A stretch of DNA of 64,000 nucleotides from Crocosphaera sp. UHCC 0190 (GTDB lineage: Bacteria > Cyanobacteriota > Cyanobacteriia > Cyanobacteriales > Microcystaceae), in assembly GCF_034932065.1 (NCBI RefSeq), contig NZ_JAYGHP010000015.1:40600-104599 (forward strand), read 5' to 3'. Shown here piece by piece: positions 58,650 through 64,000 of the stretch (the first letter of the stretch is position 1; every line of letters starts with the position of its first letter). A model generated the notes under the pieces. That model searched no databases, was not told where the DNA came from, and was given only the letters and a program-made list of their open reading frames with translations. The translations under genes were made by a program, and so were the position numbers.

Positions 58650-58728
58650 AAGACTGATTTTTCTTTCCTATTTTCTCTTAAATTTTGTTGATTGTTTCTA
58701 ACATTTTATTACTTTTATTTTTCTGAGA

Positions 58729-59592
58729 TTAGGATCTGATAATAATTCCGTTCCATAAGGTTTCTAAACCAGTTCCAGCTGTCCTAATCATAAACTTTTC
58801 TATTAATCTTTGTTGCTGTTCGGGTGAAAAATAATTTTCCCAGTCTCCAACTTGTCCTTTACGAATAAATGGGGGCATATTTTCAGGGCGTTTACTTGAC
58901 CAACGTTGTTGATCTTTTTTCATGTTTTCTAAACTACTATTAATGATGATTTTGTTCAGAATTTCCTCATTTTTAATTCTATCTTTGTAGGCTTTTCCTA
59001 AAAAATTAATTATGTCTATAATAGCATTTTTTGGCTCTATTTTCATATTTTCGTAGGTTAAAAACAAAACATTATGCTCATCTTTATGTTTATACCAAGG
59101 TACTAAATGATCAAAATAATCTCCAAAGTCTACTTCTCCCTTAATAAAACATTCAAAAAAATCCTCAAAACTCCCTTCTGCAAAATTATAATGTTTAATA
59201 AAGCCTCTGGTATGATGATAAAATGAAACGGCACAATCAAAAGGGTTTCGTGCAATATAAATATATTTTGCTTGTGGATGATAAGGGGTTAAATTATAGG
59301 GAAAATGGGTTTTAATTACTCTCGGTTGGGGTAATATTTCAATCTTTTCTTTGCCAACTTCTTCTAAATGAGGAATATCATCTTCTATTTTTTTTGATGC
59401 TGATAAAGGTTCGCCATTATGTTGAATTAACCAGACAATATATTGTGTCCAAGTGGTTCCACATTTAGGATAAGTTACAATAAAAATGTCTGAAGGTTGC
59501 GCTTGATAATTTAGTGCTGAGGTAAATCCTTCTATGGGAAATCCCATGGGCATCCGAAATCCATTATGATAGTAATAGCTGGGTTTTTTCAT
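58729..59592 (-). CDS. Cytosolic-type sulfotransferase
   Basis: 287 residues, the size of eukaryotic SULT enzymes. The 5'-phosphosulfate loop is YPKCGTTWTQ (about residue 41), the 3'-phosphate site YIARNPFDCAVSFYHH, and the C-terminal RKGQVGDWENYFSPEQ is the RKGxxGDWxxxF signature. It should move sulfate from PAPS to a small acceptor, unknown here. Its ATG overlaps the stop of a truncated Uma2 gene by 4 bases, and codon use is AT-richer than its neighbours', so recent acquisition is possible. Confidence 0.85.
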   Translation of the reverse strand: MKKPSYYYHNGFRMPMGFPIEGFTSALNYQAQPSDIFIVTYPKCGTTWTQYIVWLIQHNGEPLSASKKIEDDIPHLEEVGKEKIEILPQPRVIKTHFPYNLTPYHPQAKYIYIARNPFDCAVSFYHHTRGFIKHYNFAEGSFEDFFECFIKGEVDFGDYFDHLVPWYKHKDEHNVLFLTYENMKIEPKNAIIDIINFLGKAYKDRIKNEEILNKIIINSSLENMKKDQQRWSSKRPENMPPFIRKGQVGDWENYFSPEQQQRLIEKFMIRTAGTGLETLWNGIIIRS

Positions 59593-59966
59593 ATTTTTTT
59601 TATTCTGTTTTTGATGCCTAAATCTTTCCCTAAAGTGCTATCAGAAACCTCAATTAACCAATAAATATCTTCAGGATAAGGATGATGATTTAGATATAAT
59701 GTATAAGGAGAACGAACCACCGCAATATCTGGTTCTGGTTCCGAGTCTGTCAGAGTAATGGGGTGTCCTTCTCTAATGACTGCTTGCGTTCCTAAAATTG
59801 AACGAAGATAGGTAACACCGATATGATTAATTGAAGTATGTATTGGACCTTCTGGACTCATTTGTAGTATCTCTCCTGCAATTAACTCACAAGAGCGATC
59901 GCTTAATATTCCCGCTTCAATCATTTTATGGTAATCTTCCAGTGACCATTTAATAAGTGTGTCCAT
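59589..59966 (-). pseudogene. C-terminally truncated Uma2-family gene
   Basis: 125 residues with the normal Uma2 N-terminus (WSLEDYHKMIEAGILSDRS, CELIAGEILQMSPEG) and the first catalytic segment (PEPDIAVVRSP; IYWLIEVSDSTLGKDLGIKN). The protein stops after RIKKI, where an intact copy would continue with IYAEAGI-type text and the rest of the domain. Both active-site parts needed (E-V-x and the later K) are partly there, but the fold is cut. The stop overlaps the sulfotransferase start. Confidence 0.7.
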
Positions 59967-60069
59967 AATTGCTATTAACTCATTTTACTTTTTATGTTAA
60001 CAAATTTAGGGAATGTTGCCATTCTTTGCTAAACTATGAATCAGGGGAATTAAGGGATTTATTAAAATC

Positions 60070-60843
60070 ATGGCAAATCGAGAACATTTGGCACTGTTAG
60101 AAAAAGAGATAAACTGGTTAACCTGGCGACAAGATAACCCAAAAATTACACCAGATTTAAGAGATATTGATTTAAGCAAAAAAAACCTAGAAAAAGCTTA
60201 TTTATTTGGAGCAAATTTAAACAAATCCAATCTTCAACAAGCTATATTAAATCACGCTAATCTAGAAAACTCTGATCTCTCTCAAGTGAATTTAAGTGAA
60301 GCAAATCTCAATTATGCTAACTTGCAAAATAGCAATTTAATCGGTGCAAATTTATCTCAAGCAAGCCTCAATTATGCAAATTTATCTCAAGCTAATTTAA
60401 TTGGAACATCCCTACGAAATGCCCAAATAAAAGGGGCTGATTTTAGTCGCACTCACCTTAACCGTACTAATTTAAGTGAAGCTTTGGGACAAAATACAAA
60501 CTTTTGTGAGGCAGATTTAAGTCAAGCAATATTATACGAAGCCGAATTGCAAGGAGCCTATTTTTACCGTGCTAATTTATCACAAGGGCAACTGATTCAA
60601 GCTCACTTATGTCAGGCCTATTTATTCAGAGCTAATTTAACAGAAATTAAAGGCGATCGCTGCGATTTAAGATGGTCTAATTTAACCCAAGCTAACTTAC
60701 AAGGGGCAAATTTAGCGGGTGCAAATCTCAGAGGAGCTAATTTAAGCTATGCAGACTTAAGAGGAGCTAATTTGCAAGGAGCGAACCTGCAGGGGGTAAT
60801 TTTCATTGGGACTAATTTAGATGGGGTTAATTTGAAAAATTAA
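60070..60843 (+). CDS. Pentapeptide repeat protein
   Basis: 257 residues; the first 35 are non-repeat (MANREHLALLEKEINWLTW), the rest is pentapeptide repeats of A(N/D)LXX type (ANLSQASLNYANL and so on) up to the end. No signal peptide. It is unrelated in the lead segment to the other pentapeptide protein at 25496. Function unknown. Confidence 0.9.
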   Translation: MANREHLALLEKEINWLTWRQDNPKITPDLRDIDLSKKNLEKAYLFGANLNKSNLQQAILNHANLENSDLSQVNLSEANLNYANLQNSNLIGANLSQASLNYANLSQANLIGTSLRNAQIKGADFSRTHLNRTNLSEALGQNTNFCEADLSQAILYEAELQGAYFYRANLSQGQLIQAHLCQAYLFRANLTEIKGDRCDLRWSNLTQANLQGANLAGANLRGANLSYADLRGANLQGANLQGVIFIGTNLDGVNLKN

Positions 60844-60871
60844 GTGGCGATCGCCAAAATGTTACTTTTAC

Positions 60872-60929
60872 AAAGTTGTACACAAAGTTGTACATTGCGC
60901 TGACACTATCGTATACATCCCCTTTCTAC
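60872..60929 (+). promoter_or_regulatory. Duplicated PEP-CTERM promoter, copy 1
   Basis: The 58-base block contains two direct copies of AAAGTTGTACA at a 12-bp period (60872 and 60884) followed by ATTGCG, GTATACATCCCCTTTCTA. It matches the block at 61902-61959 in 50 of 58 positions. It lies about 80 bases before the gene at 61012. The repeats suit a response-regulator-like dimer; which factor binds is unknown. Confidence 0.6.
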
Positions 60930-61011
60930 AATGAAAGAATAGTAGAGCTTAACGGACTGTTAACCTCTACATGAAACTTGCTTAATGATTTGTACATAAG
61001 GGACATAAATA

Positions 61012-61794
61012 ATGAAGAACGCAATTTCAACCTTAATTGGGGCTTCAGTAATTGCTGCTACAAGTATCCTGTCTTTCTCTGCTAGTGAAGCTGGAGCAAC
61101 GACATTAAATGTCACAACAGCTGGATCTTCTGGCACTCTAGGTGATGCCTACTTCCAGCAGGTTAGTGACGGCGTTCCAGCAGGAACTGGGGCCATTGAT
61201 TCATTTTTGCGGATTCAAAACAACGGTACTGAAAAAGGCTACAATACAGATTACCGTCCAGTTCAGTTTGATGAAAAAACCGATGGCAATTTTACCCGTT
61301 CACTTTTGTTAGGTGACGTACCCACTTTCGAGGTTGGTGGTGTAACTTATCGCCAGTTTATCCTAGATTTGAACGAGCCTAATGGGGGAAGTCAACCTGG
61401 GATCACATTAAGTAAGTTGCAGATTTTCCTGGGTAACGCTGGTGATCTGAACAATTATCCGACTTTCGATGGCGATGTAACGAAAATTTTCGATCTCGGT
61501 TCCGGTAATTCAGTTTCGATGACAGATCTCAATTCTGGTAGCGGTCGGTATGATTATGTAGTCGGAATTAAAGATAGTTTATTCACAGGGCCCAACGAAT
61601 ACGTTTACTTATACTCTGAGTTCACCAACGCTGGAGGTGGATTTGAGGAGTGGCTACACAGAGAGGCAGAACAACCACCTGTTGGAACAGTTCCCGAACC
61701 CCTCACCATCCTCGGTGCAGGTGCTGCCGTTGCCTTTGGTGGTGGTTTCAAGCGCAAATTAGCCCAAGCCAAAAAGAACAACAAAAAAGCTTAA
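61012..61794 (+). CDS. PEP-CTERM sorting domain protein
   Basis: 260 residues. The signal peptide (ISTLIGASVIAATSILSFSA) leads to a beta-rich secreted domain (SFLRIQNNGTEKGYNTDYRP, GVTYRQFILDLNEPNGG). The C-terminus is VPEPLTILGAGAAVAFGGGF then KRKLAQAKK, the exosortase-type sorting signal. The ends are near-copies of those of the gene at 62062, while the middles are unrelated. Confidence 0.88.
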   Translation: MKNAISTLIGASVIAATSILSFSASEAGATTLNVTTAGSSGTLGDAYFQQVSDGVPAGTGAIDSFLRIQNNGTEKGYNTDYRPVQFDEKTDGNFTRSLLLGDVPTFEVGGVTYRQFILDLNEPNGGSQPGITLSKLQIFLGNAGDLNNYPTFDGDVTKIFDLGSGNSVSMTDLNSGSGRYDYVVGIKDSLFTGPNEYVYLYSEFTNAGGGFEEWLHREAEQPPVGTVPEPLTILGAGAAVAFGGGFKRKLAQAKKNNKKA

Positions 61795-61858
61795 TTTTCC
61801 CTGGTTTCAGAGCAAACCTTTTAGTCTGTCTTGAGCCATTCCCCTGTGAATTCAGAAA

Positions 61859-61887
61859 CCCCAACTATAGCGTCAGCTTAGTTGGGG
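61859..61887 (+). terminator. Terminator of the first PEP-CTERM gene
   Basis: CCCCAACTA pairs perfectly with TAGTTGGGG across an 11-base loop, followed by TAGTTTT. Confidence 0.65.
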
Positions 61888-61901
61888 TAGTTTTCACCCC
61901 T

Positions 61902-61959
61902 AAAGTTATACACTAAGTTATACATTGCGATAACACCATCTTATACATCCCCTTTCTAT
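61902..61959 (+). promoter_or_regulatory. Duplicated PEP-CTERM promoter, copy 2
   Basis: Near-copy of 60872-60929: AAAGTTATACAC and TAAGTTATACAT direct repeats, ATTGCG, then TTATACATCCCCTTTCTA. The direct repeats are kept, but the symmetry of copy 1 (TGTAC/GTACA) is lost, so the direct repeat seems to be what matters. Confidence 0.6.
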
Positions 61960-62061
61960 GATTGTTTTAGTGGTGGTAATTAAAACCCTACTGAATCAGG
62001 ATACTTGCTAACTTCACCTTAGAAGTTGGTTGAACAGTCCATATAGTAAAGGATAAAAACG

Positions 62062-62787
62062 ATGAAAAACGCAACCTCAACTCTAATTGGGACTTCTCTA
62101 TTAGCCGCAGGTTTGGCTATTGGGATGACTTCAAATGCCTCTGCACTTACTATATCTAATGATAGTGTTACTGATATTACAGCTGCCGATATCGGACAAT
62201 CTTTCACGGTAAAATTTAACGGTAATGTTGCGACTCAAGATGTGGCAGGACTGACATCAGAAGCTACTTTTACCCTGGTTAATTTTAACAATAGTGGGGC
62301 ACTCTTCAGTATTGCACTGACCAACACATCTTCGGGTGGAATTGGTTCAAGAGTATCCAGTCTAGGATTTAATACCGATCCTGTGCTAACAGGTGCTACC
62401 TCCACTGGTATTTTTGACATTGCTGTTCGTAATGGTGCTTATCCTAATGGATTCGGTCCAATTGGTGTTTGCTTCAAAGCTGGTGGAGGCACTAGCAACT
62501 GTCAAGGTGGCGGTGGTGGTGGTGTTCCTACTGGTAATACAGGTAACTTCACCGTTGCTCTTAACTTTGCACCAGGAGCCTTAATGCCCCCATCTTCCCT
62601 TTCATTATCTAACTTTGGTGTTCGTTACCAAAGCATTACTGGAACTAACCTTGGAAACAGTGGCACTGGGACTGGTACTCCCGTTCCCGAACCCCTTACC
62701 ATACTTGGTGCAAGTGCTGCGGTTGGATTTGGTGGTGCCTTCAAGCGCAAATTAGCTCAAGCCAAAAAGAAGGACAAAAACGCTTAA
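62062..62787 (+). CDS. Cistern-family PEP-CTERM protein
   Basis: 241 residues. Signal peptide (LLAAGLAIGMTSNASA), a beta-rich domain (DSVTDITAADIGQSFTVKFN, SSGGIGSRVSSLGFNTDP), then a cysteine pair in VCFKAGGGTSNCQGGGGGG, the hallmark I recall of the cistern PEP-CTERM family, and VPEPLTILGASAAVGFGGAF with a KRKLAQAKKK tail. Secreted or surface; function unknown. Its ends are near-copies of the gene at 61012. Confidence 0.8.
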   Translation: MKNATSTLIGTSLLAAGLAIGMTSNASALTISNDSVTDITAADIGQSFTVKFNGNVATQDVAGLTSEATFTLVNFNNSGALFSIALTNTSSGGIGSRVSSLGFNTDPVLTGATSTGIFDIAVRNGAYPNGFGPIGVCFKAGGGTSNCQGGGGGGVPTGNTGNFTVALNFAPGALMPPSSLSLSNFGVRYQSITGTNLGNSGTGTGTPVPEPLTILGASAAVGFGGAFKRKLAQAKKKDKNA

Positions 62788-62824
62788 TTTTCCATAATTT
62801 CAGATCAAACCTTTTAGTGTGTTG

Positions 62825-62849
62825 CAGGCCGCTAGGCCTGTATTTTTTT
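62825..62849 (+). terminator. Terminator of the second PEP-CTERM gene
   Basis: CAGGCC, GCTA loop, GGCCTG, then a run of seven T. Confidence 0.8.
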
Positions 62850-62875
62850 CGGTTAATTTTTTCCCTTTTTCCTGA

Positions 62876-62902
62876 CTAAAACGCATTTTAAATGCGTTTT
62901 AG
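62876..62902. terminator. 27-bp perfect hairpin between convergent genes
   Basis: CTAAAACGCATTT faces AAATGCGTTTTAG with one central base. A/T-rich arms suit termination in both directions, mainly for the leftward gene ending at 62913. Confidence 0.7.
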
Positions 62903-62912
62903 CTTTCTCAGG

Positions 62913-63185
62913 TTATTCTGCTTCCACCATCGAAAAGAACCCAGGAACCCGGCCCGCTGCGGTAGATCCATCTTTCTGAGAAAGGATCACCGCACCAATC
63001 TGATCACTCATCACAGCGACCTTTTTTTCCGTTTGCTTCTCACAGGTTAACTCTAACAGTTGGGGAGTCGGGGATTTCATTGCGCTCACAATTTGCTGAT
63101 ATAAAGCTTCTGCATCTTCAGTTTCTTTGCGTTGGACAGAAATGGGAATCGGAATGTACTTCAAGGCTAAATCAATACTGATCAT
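62913..63185 (-). CDS. Small conserved cyanobacterial protein
   Basis: About 90 residues from ATG 63185 (MISIDLALKYIPIPISVQRK); the frame to 63215 adds 10 residues. Text such as EDAEALYQQIVSAMKSPTPQ and LLELTCEKQTEKKVAVMSDQI is known to me from cyanobacterial genomes without an assigned function. No signal peptide. It is divergent from psbD. Confidence 0.65.
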   Translation of the reverse strand: MISIDLALKYIPIPISVQRKETEDAEALYQQIVSAMKSPTPQLLELTCEKQTEKKVAVMSDQIGAVILSQKDGSTAAGRVPGFFSMVEAE

Positions 63186-63374
63186 GAATGCTCCTCGTAA
63201 AAAAACGGCTCTCAATCTAATTATCTGTTAAAACTTAGCACAACCCAGGGTAGAGATGGCTTTCAGAGAATCTTTATATTTTGTTAAGATTTAGGGTGGA
63301 AAACTCGGACAGTTTACATTAAGATGGTATCAGTTAAGAAAAGTAACGATTTCTCACATTTCGTCTAGGGATCT

Positions 63375-63391
63375 ACTTCGTAACACGAAGT
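63375..63391. promoter_or_regulatory. 17-base palindrome in the psbD leader
   Basis: ACTTCGT and ACGAAGT (7-base arms) around AAC, 69 bases before the psbD start codon. It could be a leader hairpin or a regulator site; it has no T-run. Confidence 0.4.
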
Positions 63392-63459
63392 TGAGGTATG
63401 CTAGGCGGTTTTAGAGAATTCTTAAACCTTGTCCTTATATTCATTTGGAGATTTGCGCC

Positions 63460-64000
63460 ATGACCATTGCAGTCGGACGCGCCCCAGAGCGAGGATGGTT
63501 TGATGTCCTCGATGACTGGTTAAAGCGCGATCGCTTCGTATTTGTAGGTTGGTCTGGGTTACTATTGTTTCCCTGTGCCTACCTAGCCCTAGGTGGATGG
63601 TTAACCGGAACCACCTTTGTCACCTCCTGGTACACCCACGGGTTAGCCAGTTCTTATTTGGAAGGCTGTAACTTTCTGACCGTTGCCGTATCTTCTCCCG
63701 CTAATGCCTTCGGCCACTCCATTCTCTTTTTATGGGGTCCCGAAGCACAAGGAGACTTTACTCGCTGGTGTCAAATTGGCGGATTATGGCCCTTTGTCGC
63801 CCTACACGGTGCTTTTGGACTGATTGGCTTCATGTTACGTCAGTTTGAAATTTCCCGTTTAGTCGGCATTCGTCCTTATAACGCTATTGCCTTTTCTGGC
63901 CCCATTGCGGTATTCGTCAGCGTTTTCCTGATGTACCCCTTGGGACAGTCTAGCTGGTTCTTTGCTCCCAGTTTTGGGGTAGCCGGAATTTTCCGTTTCA
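63460..64000 (+). CDS. psbD: Photosystem II D2 protein (5' part only)
   Basis: Only the first 180 codons of about 352 are in the window. The text [20 protein letters not shown] and [20 protein letters not shown] identifies D2, the PSII core protein that binds the special-pair chlorophylls and the quinone QA. The GGAG at 63447-63450 is its ribosome site. An ATG is used here; many psbD genes start at GTG. Confidence 0.98.
   Translation, partial: MTIAVGRAPERGWFDVLDDWLKRDRFVFVGWSGLLLFPCAYLALGGWLTGTTFVTSWYTHGLASSYLEGCNFLTVAVSSPANAFGHSILFLWGPEAQGDFTRWCQIGGLWPFVALHGAFGLIGFMLRQFEISRLVGIRPYNAIAFSGPIAVFVSVFLMYPLGQSSWFFAPSFGVAGIFRF

Noticed and set aside
60872..60895. NtcA site (GTA-N8-TAC) in the PEP-CTERM promoter
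   Set aside because: The spacing is N10 and the symmetry is lost in the second copy.
63313..63318. TTTACATT as an RpaB HLR1 site before psbD
   Set aside because: Only one half-repeat is present; HLR1 needs two at close spacing.

Overview
The window is chromosomal DNA from a low-GC cyanobacterium. It carries psbD (start only), psaK, ycf4, ndhM, a GUN4-domain gene, rpoZ, recA and prfB with its frameshift, plus iterated GCGATCGC (HIP1) octamers and several proteins of cyanobacterial families. Codon use and repeat content suggest the unicellular, AT-rich Cyanothece/Crocosphaera/Rippkaea/Microcystis side of the phylum; this placement is inference.

Layout. 1-3.7 kb: a HetZ-related protein, a decayed stretch holding a TnpB tail and an interrupted ORF, recA with a LexA-like box, and a Uma2 stub. 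3.7-13.7 kb: an Alr/methionine gamma-lyase-like enzyme, an acyl-lipid desaturase, an M23 peptidase, a BlaI/M56 pair, ndhM, ppa, a membrane GTPase-like protein and pgm. 13.8-16 kb is the most accessory-looking part: a shortened DUF2442 gene, a RelE-type toxin-antitoxin pair, a repeat protein with exact 120-bp DNA repeats, and hairpin-rich spacer. 16-31.6 kb: a lipoprotein, a DRTGG protein, an EbsA-like protein, Uma2, dusA, tilS, an SGNH hydrolase, tRNA-Leu, a multi-domain diguanylate cyclase, a pentapeptide protein, an acidic HTH protein, carA, a GUN4-domain gene and rpoZ. 31.7-44.4 kb: a thioredoxin-domain protein, a phosphatase, pyk, a PEP-CTERM protein, ycf4, a cyclophilin, ppk1, gloA and a MscS channel. 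44.5-49.3 kb: MBL protein, pabA/trpG, dgkA, ybeY, DUF3285, prfB and ebfC, all leftward. 49.4-58.7 kb: psaK, DUF4327, tRNA-Glu, a NYN protein, an ABC ATPase, Usp, a Ser/Thr kinase, anmK, a small gene frameshifted at an 8-bp tandem repeat, cdsA and cbiT. 58.7-64 kb: a cytosolic-type sulfotransferase fused by a 4-base overlap to a cut-off Uma2 gene, a pentapeptide protein, two PEP-CTERM genes with duplicated promoters, a small conserved protein and the start of psbD.

Most genes are housekeeping or photosynthetic. The unusual signals are mostly between or at the edges of genes: a family of 28-bp palindromes with shared ends and different cores, a related 62-bp hairpin pair, a possible small RNA before 9976, the duplicated PEP-CTERM promoters, an 8-bp repeat that switches a reading frame, an IS200/IS605-type end, and several broken accessory genes. 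No CRISPR array, prophage, rRNA operon or intact insertion sequence was found, and no multi-gene system that I would call new.
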